Assembly (NCBI GenBank): GCA_965223305.1
Contig: CBDCWT010000083.1
Span: forward strand, 45,074-109,073
Direction of reading: 5' to 3'
DNA from: CBDCWT01 sp965223305
Lineage (GTDB): Bacteria > Planctomycetota > Planctomycetia > Pirellulales > Pirellulaceae
Length of the DNA: 64,000 nt
The notes under the pieces are model-generated. The model worked only from the letters and a program-made list of their open reading frames with translations, did no database searches and was not told where the DNA came from. Numbering within the stretch: the first letter of the stretch is position 1; each line of letters starts with the position of its first letter. A program made the position numbers and the translations under genes. Below are positions 25,508 to 33,550 of this stretch, in pieces.

Positions 25508-27973
25508 TCAGCTACTTCCCAGGGCCAGCGAAACCGGGATTTCTATTTGTCGCAGCCCGGGAATTCTAATTGTCGCTAAAGCGGAAATGTAATTGTCGCC
25601 GAACAGGTCACTTCGCAGCACTGGGTAGAACTCTTCCGCCAGCCTGAGATACTCTTCCGCAAGCTCGCGAGCTTTCTCTAAAAAGTCCGGGTAATGCTCT
25701 TCATTCATCAGGAGGTAGAAGTAGTCGCGGAAATCCAGCAGATCGTACTTACCCCGCTCAGACTCGACGAAAACAGTCTCGCCGTCCTCGCCAGTTGTTC
25801 GCGGCAGAACAAACCCTAACTGCCACCATTTATCGAGAAAATCGGCCTTTCCTGAGTGGCGATTTCGTACCCTCCATTCCAAATTGATCAGGTTCTGCCC
25901 AACATCATTGGCATCGATGAACTCCGTTAGGCGCTCGTTGTAGTCATCGACGTCTTCGCCCGCCAGGGGTTTTGGTAATTCAAGCTCCTTTCTCAGTCGT
26001 TTGCTGATCTCTGGAAGGGCTCGGTTCCGATAAGATTCGGCATCTTCACCGGTTTTGGGTGCTGGCAGAACAAGGTCTCGAATGCCCAACGAGTCGCCGA
26101 CGTACTCGACAACGTCCTCCCTGTATGCCGTCGTCGCTTGAGTCGTGTTGGAAATTGGGTCGTATGACGGTCGCAATGCACGGGCAGTGATGTAGCGATT
26201 GACCAGGGTGCTGATTCGAGTTGTGGCCCTTTGATACAACTTGTCTGCCGTATCTCCGACGTCCACAGGCGGCAAACCAGGTCGCCCCACCAATCGGCGA
26301 ACCCCTCTGTCCCAAGGCTGTCGGTTGATCAAAAGCGTTGCGAGGTCGTTTTCAGAACGTTCGATTTCGAATTCTTTGAGGATTTCCTCGTACTCGTGGA
26401 CGGGCACTACATCATCAGGACGAATAGTAGGCCACCAATTGAAGCTGCAAGCGTGAAAGTCAGCCAGCCACGGTAAGGCCATCCACTTCGTTATGTCGCC
26501 TGCACCCAAGTCGTCACTGACACGAAATGCCTCTTCGTAAAACTGTTTGTGCCGGATGATTGACGTAACTTCAATCCCTGGATAGAAGGCACCACCTTGG
26601 CAGGCGGCCAGCGACGCTTGAACTAAACAGCGAGGCTGATCTTGAATCGCAACTTTCGAAAGGTCGCCCGGTGGCGATTGCGACTTCAGGTCAACTCCAC
26701 CGTCGAAGTCTCCATCTTTCCAAGCACGAAGCTTCTCGTATTGAAGTTCAGTCACCGTTTGCCACTTCCAAGGCTCTGAGTGAACCGTGTCACCTTCGTC
26801 GCCCGATATGGGCGGCATGAATTGCAGGTTAGCTTCGTTCCGTGCCTCCTGCGACTTCGGATCCAGCAGGTTGATGCTCTTTTCTTTAGCTTTCGGCATT
26901 AGTGGGTACCAGAGTGGCGTTCGCATTCGTTCAAAAATGCGTTTATGAAGCGACCCAGTTTGTCTGGCTGCCTTCGGGTCGGCTAAGAGTCGGAGCATGC
27001 GTGGATTGGTGAAGTCGCCACGTTTGCCTGCCGAATGCCCTCGCTGTGCCTGACGGTTGACCCATTGGTACATCACGGTGCGTTTCAAGATTGGCAGGAT
27101 GTCCTCTTGAAAACTTACTGACGCGGATGAAGGCTTGGGACCAAGTTCCTTTTCGTTCCACGTAAGATCATGGTCTAACGCCGCTTGTGCCATAACATCG
27201 TAGGCCGTGACCACGTTGTGCGTATGAGGCGAGTAGTGTGGTGGGGCAACGATAACCCAGGCGCGTCCACGGACCGGAATTGACTTCCCGTTTATCGTGA
27301 CCTTCACCGTAACCGGACCGTCCGACGTATCGTCGTACCATCGATCGTTATTCGCATAGTCTCGGAGTGGATTGTCATCGCGCGTGGTAGCTGCCTTACC
27401 AAGCCCACCAAGCACAAGGAGACGCCCCCTCTCATCGGTCTTCAACTCACCAAGGTAGACAGTCTCCTTCTCATCAAACCGCCCCTTCAACTCATTGCTC
27501 TTAGCATTGGCGCCGGAGACGTTTCCAGTTGATGGGCCGATTACAAGGCGGTCTCGGGCAGAACCCTCTAGGTCACTGTTGCGCAATTGGGGTAACGGGG
27601 CCGTGTTCGAAATGATGTTGGCCGCCTTTTGCGTGCCCTCAAATCTGTGCCACGCGGCTTTCTTGTTCGCCAACGTAACCGACCATTCGAGTTTCTCGAC
27701 ATCCTTGTCATCCAATGTCAACTCGCGAATCGCCCTACCTGCACGGTCGAATGCGTAAACCCGAAACCGCGCGGCTTGTCGTTTAACTCTACCTGTTTCA
27801 TCTTTGAATGTTTTAGCAACTGGAGGTCCCGGTACTTCCGGTCCAATGAAGAATTCCGCCTCACTGTTACCAACTCTTGCGATGCCGACAGGTGGAAATA
27901 CTCGGCAGTATGCGATTGGTGAAGAAGGAGACCGTGACGCGCGAGTGGTTCGGGTTGCTTTCTTTTTCGCCAT
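25508..27973 (-). CDS. LodA/GoxA-like CTQ quinoprotein amino-acid oxidase, 3' end replaced by IS21
   Basis: The start resembles LodA family oxidases (YCRVFPPVGIARVGNSEAEFFIGPEVPG). Later landmarks are the Cys-bearing QASLAACQGGAFYPGIEV (~residue 455) and the Trp-bearing DFHACSFNWWPTIRPDDVVP (~residue 510). In LodA and GoxA a Cys and a Trp from these regions form the cysteine tryptophylquinone cofactor, which deaminates lysine or glycine and releases hydrogen peroxide, often with antimicrobial effect. Native sequence extends to about 25606 (~790 residues); the last ~30 codons are IS21 end sequence (ALATIRIPGL). The FAD partner LodB that matures the cofactor is not adjacent. There is no Sec signal. 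Probably damaged at the C-terminus, perhaps still folded. Confidence 0.82.
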   Translation of the reverse strand: MAKKKATRTTRASRSPSSPIAYCRVFPPVGIARVGNSEAEFFIGPEVPGPPVAKTFKDETGRVKRQAARFRVYAFDRAGRAIRELTLDDKDVEKLEWSVTLANKKAAWHRFEGTQKAANIISNTAPLPQLRNSDLEGSARDRLVIGPSTGNVSGANAKSNELKGRFDEKETVYLGELKTDERGRLLVLGGLGKAATTRDDNPLRDYANNDRWYDDTSDGPVTVKVTINGKSIPVRGRAWVIVAPPHYSPHTHNVVTAYDVMAQAALDHDLTWNEKELGPKPSSASVSFQEDILPILKRTVMYQWVNRQAQRGHSAGKRGDFTNPRMLRLLADPKAARQTGSLHKRIFERMRTPLWYPLMPKAKEKSINLLDPKSQEARNEANLQFMPPISGDEGDTVHSEPWKWQTVTELQYEKLRAWKDGDFDGGVDLKSQSPPGDLSKVAIQDQPRCLVQASLAACQGGAFYPGIEVTSIIRHKQFYEEAFRVSDDLGAGDITKWMALPWLADFHACSFNWWPTIRPDDVVPVHEYEEILKEFEIERSENDLATLLINRQPWDRGVRRLVGRPGLPPVDVGDTADKLYQRATTRISTLVNRYITARALRPSYDPISNTTQATTAYREDVVEYVGDSLGIRDLVLPAPKTGEDAESYRNRALPEISKRLRKELELPKPLAGEDVDDYNERLTEFIDANDVGQNLINLEWRVRNRHSGKADFLDKWWQLGFVLPRTTGEDGETVFVESERGKYDLLDFRDYFYLLMNEEHYPDFLEKARELAEEYLRLAEEFYPVLRSDLFGDNYISALATIRIPGLRQIEIPVSLALGSS

Positions 27974-28112
27974 CGGGTCGCCCTCAACTCATAAAGTGTG
28001 TAGTGGATGGAGTAAAGCATACAGCTTGCGTTATTCAGGCACAATGCGCTGAGTTTACGCCGAGTGGCCCTTCGCGCCCGAGGTACTCACATGAAGTCAC
28101 ATCCAAAGAATT

Positions 28113-28135
28113 GGCGGCAGGAAAGTCCTGCCGCC
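28113..28135 (-). terminator. Strong hairpin after the 28.2-kb minus-strand gene
   Basis: GGCGGCAGGA and TCCTGCCGCC form a perfect 10-bp stem with a 3-nt loop, about 20 bp after the stop of the minus-strand pseudogene. The following minus-strand bases (AATTCTTTGG) are only moderately T-rich. Confidence 0.5.
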
Positions 28136-28155
28136 GCTGAGTGAATCGACCATCC

Positions 28156-28403
28156 TCAATTCGATTCAGCTTCCAATTCCTCGACGTGCTGTTGAGCCAG
28201 TTGCAGAACGCGAATGGCCGCAGGCAGATCGGCGAGACTGAACGTCGTGGCGGACTTCCATTGATCAGCCACTCTCGGTATCTCCGTTGCAGATTCACAT
28301 TGCGGATTTCCCGCTTGCCGCCGTCGCCGTCCACTTCGTTGACGAACACGGACGCAGAAACCAGGCCAATTCGGAAAGTCTTCTCCGGCGTTTTCGACGC
28401 CAT
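28156..28403 (-). pseudogene. Small planctomycete mobile-island protein, frameshifted
   Basis: The N-terminal part (TPEKTFRIGLVSASVFVNEV, then NVNLQRRYRE) resembles a small conserved family with the layout 'K-x-F-R-x-G-x-I-x-x-V-x-x-N-E ... QRRYRD ... W'. After a frame change near 28250 the rest continues as DQWKSATTFSLADLPAAIRV and LQLAQQHVEELE to the stop at 28156. A Shine-Dalgarno (GAGGAG) precedes ATG 28403. Family function is unknown; in my recollection such genes occur with phage or integrative-element genes. Confidence 0.6.
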
Positions 28404-28435
28404 GACACACTCCTCTCACTTGAAGGAACACGGAT

Positions 28436-28564
28436 TCACTCTGCTGGCCGTTGCCAGGCCACGACCATGCCACGAACGGTCTGAACGCGCAATTGCGGAT
28501 TCTGTTTTTCCTTCTCCCGCATTTGATTGACGAAATTGATGTCGTGTGCCACGCTTCTGATCAT
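28436..28564 (-). CDS. Short hypothetical protein upstream of the 28.2-kb pseudogene
   Basis: A 42-residue frame (MIRSVAHDINFVNQ ... QLRVQTVRGMVVAWQ) ends 32 bp before the next minus-strand gene, as in a two-gene operon. The frame is open further upstream but that part is antisense to the gene at 28566. It could be the C-terminal remnant of a longer gene. Weakly supported. Confidence 0.3.
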   Translation of the reverse strand: MIRSVAHDINFVNQMREKEKQNPQLRVQTVRGMVVAWQRPAE

Positions 28565-28565
28565 C

Positions 28566-29006
28566 TTGGCAAAGACCAAACCAGCTTCGGCTGAATCGGG
28601 CTTGTCGGCGGCACTTAATCGCATCGCCGACGAGCTTCGCGTTGTCCGGGACGTTTTGGATGAAATGCGTGCCGACATGCAGTGGGCCGTGCAGAATGGC
28701 CGCGTTGTCGTTCAGGTTGAGCCACCGCAGTCTGAAAGCGCGCCGTCGCCTCTGACGCTTTTTGAAGAAGGCGACGCCGTTGAGTTCGAGCACGGTAGCG
28801 AAGTCGCTTTTGGGGAAGTCGTCGAAACAAACGACGGTCTTAACGAAGCGGTCGTTCTTCTGATCCCGTCGAATGAGCGGGTGACCGTCCGACAAGATGA
28901 CCTGCAAAGAGTAGAACCGGACCCGCTTTCACGACGTGATACTTCGTCTTCCGCTACCGCACCCGAACCAGTCCGCGAGCTTCCGAAGCCAGGGCAACTG
29001 TTTTAG
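28566..29006 (+). CDS. Hypothetical protein with helical N-terminus and SH3-like segment
   Basis: From a TTG at 28566 the protein is ~146 residues (an in-frame ATG lies at 28527 but would overlap the divergent gene). An amphipathic helix (LSAALNRIADELRVVRDVLDE) is followed by a small beta-rich segment (FEEGDAVEFEHGSEVAFGEV ... NERVTVRQDDLQRV) reminiscent of SH3/KOW-like barrels, and a Pro/Ser-rich tail ending PGQLF. I do not recognise a family. It lies directly before the methylase pseudogene and may belong to its unit. Confidence 0.55.
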   Translation: MAKTKPASAESGLSAALNRIADELRVVRDVLDEMRADMQWAVQNGRVVVQVEPPQSESAPSPLTLFEEGDAVEFEHGSEVAFGEVVETNDGLNEAVVLLIPSNERVTVRQDDLQRVEPDPLSRRDTSSSATAPEPVRELPKPGQLF

Positions 29007-29057
29007 CCGCTACCTCGTCACAATTGTCGAAGGAATCGTTCCTCCACCGGGAAACCC

Positions 29058-29804
29058 ATGAGCTATTCCAGCAGCTTGAGGAAGTTACACAGCGGTCGGG
29101 AATGAGTCGCGGCAGGCGTTCGAGGACTTCCTCCATGTCTCGGTTTGTGCTCTTGGCCATCCGCTAATGGAGGAGGAATACCTGCAAACAATCGAACGGC
29201 ACAAGGAAGGAACGAAAGGAAAGAGGGGAGTCGACAAGCTCGCCGCAATGTTCGCCACACTGGTGAGAGTCACTGAGGAAACGCGAGCCGACATTCTTGG
29301 CGATCTTTTCCAGGGCAGCATCACCTACGGCGAACGCGGGCAGTTTATGACGCCGAGGCGATTTGCGACATGATGGCGGCAATGAACCTCCCGCAGGAAA
29401 AGACGGACCTCGATGGTCGCCGAACGGTCAACGACCCCTGCTGTGGTTCGGGCCGCATGTTATTGTCGGCCGCGAAGATTCAACCGAGCTGGCAATTCGT
29501 TGGCCAGGATGTTGACTTGCGATGTGTCCGCATGACGGCGATCAATCTTGGGGCTCCGCAACCATTACGGTCACGTCGTGTGCGGCAACTCGCTTGGCAA
29601 CACAGCCAACCTGATCTATGAGACCGGCCGCGTTCAGGTTTGGGGCAACGCGATTCGGAAGGTAGGACGCGTTCATTGCCCGAACGCGAGCCAGAGGAGA
29701 TCGCGTTGAGTCCACCCGGTGAGTTACCCGCTCAAAACACGGCAACGACCGATTCGACCGAGACCCCGGCTCGCGGCAATGAGTCTCAACTACGTCTATT
29801 CTGA
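29058..29804 (+). pseudogene. N6-adenine DNA methylase (HsdM-like) broken by about four frameshifts
   Basis: Joining frames gives a coherent N6-methylase: SRQAFEDFLHVSVCALGHP, then RADILGDLFQGSITYGERGQ, then QFMTPEAICDMMAAMN, the SAM-binding motif I DPCCGSGRMLL and then NHYGHVVCGNSLGNTANLIY. Frame changes are needed near 29103, 29352, 29550 and 29665; the final frame ends in ESQLRLF at 29804. The catalytic NPPF/Y motif IV is not evident, so the gene may also be shortened. Such orphan single-subunit methylases occur in planctomycete islands. A terminator follows. It is inactive as read. Confidence 0.75.
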
Positions 29805-29846
29805 CACGATGTGTCGCTTCCTTTTTTTTGTGGTGATCCCAGATTC

Positions 29847-29869
29847 AGACCGCTCCGGCGGTCTTTTTC
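29847..29869 (+). terminator. Rho-independent terminator after the methylase pseudogene
   Basis: AGACCGC and GCGGTCT form a 7-bp GC-rich stem with loop TCCG, followed by TTTTC. It lies 43 bp past the pseudogene stop. Confidence 0.75.
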
Positions 29870-29984
29870 TTGCGCGGTGATTCGTTCGCAGGCAGTGTTC
29901 TCCCATCCCTGCCGAATGGTGGCATGGAACCGATGTCTGAGCCGCTCTGTGCGGTTTGATCCTTCAATTGTGGGAGACCTGCGA

Positions 29985-30182
29985 ATGATTCTTGTGGACC
30001 TGAAAGACGGGCGATGCCGGAACTGTGACGGCCAACTCGAAGTCACTGGGGCCGACGACGCCACGATGGACGTGGAATGCACCGAGTGCGGCGACGGTTA
30101 CACCGTCGAACCGGAGGCGTTCAACGACGGCGGCATCAAGTATTGGCCCGAAGCGATGACCGAGTGTGAGGAGGAACTGTGA
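29985..30182 (+). CDS. Small zinc-ribbon protein
   Basis: 65 residues from ATG 29985. Two CxxC pairs (CRNCDGQ and CTECGDGY) about 25 residues apart make a four-Cys zinc ribbon; the rest is acidic and ends in CEEEL. The stop overlaps the next ATG (TGATG). No specific family is known to me; probably an accessory protein of the island. Confidence 0.65.
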   Translation: MILVDLKDGRCRNCDGQLEVTGADDATMDVECTECGDGYTVEPEAFNDGGIKYWPEAMTECEEEL

Positions 30183-30434
30183 TGGCCCCTCATCAAACCT
30201 GGAACGACATGCTGCAAGCGTACGCGACCAAACAATGGACGGACGCGTTGGAAACGGCTGAGGCTCTTCGGGATTGGCTTGAGAGTGGAGGATTCGCACC
30301 GAAGCCAACAGTCGGGTCGGACGACCGGATACTTCACCTGCCAGCTTGACGAGGACTTCTCACGAGCGGTCTGTCTCGCGGCCTGCCACCACATCTTCGA
30401 ACGGTCGATTCTGGAGGTCGGCGATGTTGCATGA
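30182..30434 (+). pseudogene. Small hypothetical gene with probable frameshift
   Basis: ATG 30182 gives 55 residues (WNDMLQAYATKQWTDALETA, RDWLESGGFAPKPTVG) to a TGA at 30349. Just before that stop another frame reads GYFTCQLDEDFSRAVCLAAC and HHIFERSILEVGDVA to a TGA at 30434 that overlaps the next gene's ATG. The smooth continuation suggests one ~83-residue protein split by a one-base frameshift near 30325. Function unknown. Confidence 0.5.
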
Positions 30435-30796
30435 CGAACGAGTCTGGTGTGTTTCCGGAAGTGGCGTCGGCGGAGGAACTCGCCGAGAAACTGACCAGCA
30501 TGACTTGGTGTTGTTGCACCGCGTTCAGAGTTGCCGGCCATCCTCGATACGTCTGGCTGAACGACGCCACGTCAGCCGATGGCGCGCAAGAGTACGCGGC
30601 TTGCCGATTGACTGACCAAGCCGACAAAGTTATCCAACTTGAGTCCATCACTTTCAGTTGGTGCGACTACGAGCAGGCGTTGATGTTCATCCGAGCCACA
30701 CTCACCGGCGACGACGATGGTAACGACTCGGCACGCGAAGTTCCCGCAGCGATCCAAACCGCCGATGAACACGGCTGCTGCGGTCACTGTGCGTAA
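30431..30796 (+). CDS. Hypothetical Cys-rich protein of the small-gene module
   Basis: 121 residues from ATG 30431, overlapping the previous stop. It contains TSMTWCCCTAFRVAG, a central strand-rich part (RYVWLNDATS, KVIQLESITFSW) and ends in HGCCGHCA, a terminal Cys/His cluster that could bind metal. No family recognised. It is the last gene before a strong terminator, so the 29.98-30.8 kb genes form one transcription unit. Confidence 0.6.
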   Translation: MTNESGVFPEVASAEELAEKLTSMTWCCCTAFRVAGHPRYVWLNDATSADGAQEYAACRLTDQADKVIQLESITFSWCDYEQALMFIRATLTGDDDGNDSAREVPAAIQTADEHGCCGHCA

Positions 30797-30809
30797 GGCT
30801 CAGGCACCG

Positions 30810-30838
30810 CCCCGCGTCCATGTGGACGCGGGGCCTTT
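30810..30838 (+). terminator. Rho-independent terminator ending the small-gene module
   Basis: CCCCGCGTCC and GGACGCGGGG form a perfect 10-bp stem with loop ATGT, followed by CCTTTCT. It separates the small-gene module from the HTH gene and defence operon downstream. Confidence 0.75.
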
Positions 30839-30906
30839 CTGCCAGGTGGCAGCGTCTTGTAATGTTTGGTATGCTTGCGTGACCAACTTGATGCAAGGTG
30901 AGAACC

Positions 30907-31122
30907 ATGAAAACCGACGAGTTCCTGTTGGTAAACGAAGCGGCAGAATTCTTAGGCGTTTCGGCAAACACGATTCGAGCTTGGGCGGCCGCCGGAAAAC
31001 TTCCCGTGTACCGCCATCCAGTCAACAACTACCGGCTTTTTCGCAGGGACGATGTGGAGCAGCTCGCGTTGCGAATTGCAAATCCCAAACCAGTAGCCAA
31101 CACGACTCGGAAGGCGAAGTAA
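30907..31122 (+). CDS. Excisionase/MerR-like helix-turn-helix protein
   Basis: 71 residues from ATG 30907 with AGGTGAG upstream. The winged HTH of the excisionase/DNA-binding-domain family is plain: LLVNEAAEFLGVSANTIRAW, AAAGKLPVYRHPVNNYRLF and the RRDDVEQL end. Such proteins act as recombination directionality factors or as small regulators. It sits 35 bp before the methyltransferase gene and could regulate the operon or serve the integrase at 39.3 kb. Confidence 0.8.
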   Translation: MKTDEFLLVNEAAEFLGVSANTIRAWAAAGKLPVYRHPVNNYRLFRRDDVEQLALRIANPKPVANTTRKAK

Positions 31123-31156
31123 ATGCGATCTACGGCCATAGCGGCAATGGCGACAC

Positions 31157-32527
31157 ATGTTTGGATATGACACATACGAAAGCGATGAGATTCTGAAGGA
31201 TATGCTGCGCCGGTATTCCAATTCGCAACGGGCAATTGAAGTTGATTTTAGAAAGCTCGTTCCATTCCTTGCCAACGCCGATCGTGCAACGCATTTGCTT
31301 CACCCATATCCCGCCAAACTGCTAGTTCATATCCCGTTTTTCTTTCTGTCCAATTCGATACTGTCGAAGCCCGGAGACATAATTGGCGATCCGTTTTGTG
31401 GGTCGGGAACTGTGTTGCTTGAATCGCAACTGTCAGGCCGTCGCGCCGTCGGAGCGGACTGCAATCCGCTTGCCAGACTCTTGACCACGGTCAAGACGAG
31501 GCCCATTCCTAAGACTATCCTCACTACTTCTTACCGTCGGCTCGTCGATCGGATTCCGTCGGAGACATCCAATGGAAGGCCGGACGTCGTCAACCTGGAC
31601 CATTGGTTCTACCCGCACGTCGTGAGGCAGCTGCAGTGCCTGAAGGATAGCGTCGACTCAACACGTCGGCAGGACGTTCGCGAGTTCTTCCAAGTGTGCT
31701 TTTCGAATTGCGTTCGACGTGTCAGTCTCGCCGATCCCCGGTTGTCCGTACCCGTTCGATTGAAGGAAGGGCAGTACCCAGTAAACCATCCGCTGCGTCA
31801 AAAGACCGATGCCCATCTGCGCAGACTTCGGCGAATCAACGTGTTCAAAGTCTTCGAGGAAGTTGTGGCGTCCAATTGCAAGCGAATTGCTGCCCTTGAG
31901 GAGATTTCATCCAGTCTCCCAACAACGGCATTCGTGTCGAACGACGTCCGAGAGATTCCGCGTCACGACCACTTTGCATCGACAAACGGAAAGTCGTACA
32001 CGGGCAGCCTCCAATTGGTGATCACTTCTCCCCCATACCCTGGTGCCCAAAAGTACATACGGTCCTCCTCCTTGAGTTTGGGGTGGCTCGACCTTTGCGC
32101 GTCGAGCGAATTGATCGGTCACAAGCTCGCCACCATCGGACGAGAAGAGTTCCGAAAGGCCGAGTATTCGCAATACGCATCGAGCGGTTTACCCAGTGCT
32201 GATCGCGTGCTCGGCGATTTGCATAGCAGCAATCCGGTGCGCGCAACAATCGCCGCGACATACTTGAAAGAAATGCGATCAGCCATCGAAGAGATTTGGA
32301 GCCAGTTGCGTTCAGGCGGTTATCTCGTGCTGATTGCAGCAAACAATCAGATCGCGGGCCGCGAGTTCAAAACGCAGCGCTACTTGCAGCAGATTGCAGA
32401 AAAGACGGGGTTCCAACTTGTGTTGCGGCTTGTTGACAACATTCGCTCGCGTGGACTGATGACGAAACGAAACAAGACGGCCAGCGTTATCACCCGTGAG
32501 TGGGTTCACGTCTACTCGAAACCTTAA
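31157..32527 (+). CDS. DNA methyltransferase (N4-cytosine/N6-adenine type), first gene of defence-like operon
   Basis: 456 residues. SAM-binding motif I is DPFCGSGTVLLES (~residue 78) and the catalytic motif is TSPPYPGAQKY (~residue 289); SPPY suggests amino-methylation of cytosine or adenine. The order is motif I before motif IV, with a large insert between them that should hold target recognition. A closing strand (GGYLVLIAANN) fits the fold. Four genes follow with gaps of 14 bp or less, or overlaps. A modification enzyme at the head of an ATPase/effector operon suggests self-marking or target sensing, but no restriction endonuclease is evident. Confidence 0.85.
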   Translation: MFGYDTYESDEILKDMLRRYSNSQRAIEVDFRKLVPFLANADRATHLLHPYPAKLLVHIPFFFLSNSILSKPGDIIGDPFCGSGTVLLESQLSGRRAVGADCNPLARLLTTVKTRPIPKTILTTSYRRLVDRIPSETSNGRPDVVNLDHWFYPHVVRQLQCLKDSVDSTRRQDVREFFQVCFSNCVRRVSLADPRLSVPVRLKEGQYPVNHPLRQKTDAHLRRLRRINVFKVFEEVVASNCKRIAALEEISSSLPTTAFVSNDVREIPRHDHFASTNGKSYTGSLQLVITSPPYPGAQKYIRSSSLSLGWLDLCASSELIGHKLATIGREEFRKAEYSQYASSGLPSADRVLGDLHSSNPVRATIAATYLKEMRSAIEEIWSQLRSGGYLVLIAANNQIAGREFKTQRYLQQIAEKTGFQLVLRLVDNIRSRGLMTKRNKTASVITREWVHVYSKP

Positions 32528-32541
32528 AAGGCAGAGTCAGA

Positions 32542-33543
32542 ATGCCCCTGGAAGACGACTTACTTGCGAAGATTAAGATTCTGAATGACTCGATTTGGGA
32601 TCGGAAGGCATCGGAGCCACAAATCAATGAGTGGCTCGACAATTTTTCGCAGCCTGCGAATGGGACGGAAGAGGAACGTGCCCTCCATGCCCTGTATCTG
32701 CTTTCTCAGTTCATGTACTTCGGCACGCGACAAATGCGCGAGCTTATGCGTGTCCTTTTCCGTGACCTATATAAGTACCCCATCATCGAGAGAATTCGCA
32801 AAGACAATAACGACACGACGGACTTGTCATTGATTCGCCGCGAATTCGAACACGCTCTCAACCGCACATTGTTCCTGGGCGTTGGCAATCCGTCCGAAAG
32901 CGGGTGCCACCTGCTCTACTATTTTCGACAAGAGAACGGTCTGCCGAAAACCCGCTTTATTCACACACACGAAGTGTTTCAACGGAAACAACCAAGCAAG
33001 CTGGCGATGTTCTTGTCTCTGTTCAATTTGCGTGACCGATACGCCGGCACACTGGCGCTGCGCAATCCAGACATCAACCGTTACGTTTTCATTGACGACT
33101 TCTGCGGATCGGGACACCAGGCTCAGTCGTATTCGAAAAACGTCGTTGATGACTTGAAGTCGTTTAATGCAACGATCGAAGTGTCGTATTTCGTGCTCTG
33201 CGGCACATCGGAGGGCATGAAAGCGGTCCGCGACAACACGTCATTTGACAACGTCAAGTGCGTATTCGAACTCGACGAGAGCTTCAAGTGCTTTTCGCCG
33301 ACCTCGCGCCACTTTCCTTCGCCGTGGCCGACCGATGTCACTTCAGCCTTTGCAGAAACGATGTGTCAGACCTACGGAGACCGTTTGTTTCCGGGTGATG
33401 CACTTGGATACGACGACTGCCAGCTACTTCTCGGATTTCAGCACAACACACCAGACAATACATTGCCGATCTTCTGGAGCGATGGAGACGGTGCCACGAG
33501 ATGGGCGCCGCTATTCAAGCGGTACCCGAAACTCTATGGATGA
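32542..33543 (+). CDS. Phosphoribosyltransferase-like (PRTase-CE type) protein
   Basis: 333 residues from ATG 32542, 14 bp after the methyltransferase. The key motif is YVFIDDFCGSGHQAQSY (~residue 180), which has the two acidic residues and Gly/Ser loop of a PRPP-binding loop of type I phosphoribosyltransferases. An N-terminal helical region precedes it, and hydrophobic strands around it (EVSYFVLCG, VKCVFELDE) fit a Rossmann-like PRTase core. Similar proteins in conflict systems are described as PRTase-CE and pair with ORC/CDC6-like ATPases, as here. The likely reaction is transfer or hydrolysis involving PRPP or a nucleotide; substrate unknown. The family call rests on motif and context. Confidence 0.65.
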   Translation: MPLEDDLLAKIKILNDSIWDRKASEPQINEWLDNFSQPANGTEEERALHALYLLSQFMYFGTRQMRELMRVLFRDLYKYPIIERIRKDNNDTTDLSLIRREFEHALNRTLFLGVGNPSESGCHLLYYFRQENGLPKTRFIHTHEVFQRKQPSKLAMFLSLFNLRDRYAGTLALRNPDINRYVFIDDFCGSGHQAQSYSKNVVDDLKSFNATIEVSYFVLCGTSEGMKAVRDNTSFDNVKCVFELDESFKCFSPTSRHFPSPWPTDVTSAFAETMCQTYGDRLFPGDALGYDDCQLLLGFQHNTPDNTLPIFWSDGDGATRWAPLFKRYPKLYG

Positions 33544-33550
33544 TCGATAG

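Larger units (their letters stand above)
22966..25605 (+). mobile_element. IS21 family element (istA, istB) with multiple terminal repeats
   Basis: Both ends carry several copies of an ~20-bp repeat with core GCGACAATTAGAATTCCCG. Near-identical inverted ends of about 75 bp run inward from 22970 and from 25578 (through CGGTTTCGCTGGCCCTGGGAA). The right end has an additional repeat variant (GCGACAATTACATTTCCGC) reaching TGTTC at 25605, so the outer limit is either 25578 or 25605. It encodes an istA/istB pair on the plus strand. It truncates the LodA-like gene on its right and the DUF3732 remnant on its left. I could not confirm a target duplication. Confidence 0.8.

Noticed and set aside
31157..32527. 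Complete restriction-modification system
   Set aside because: The methyltransferase has no recognisable endonuclease partner; the next genes are a PRTase-like protein and an ATPase.
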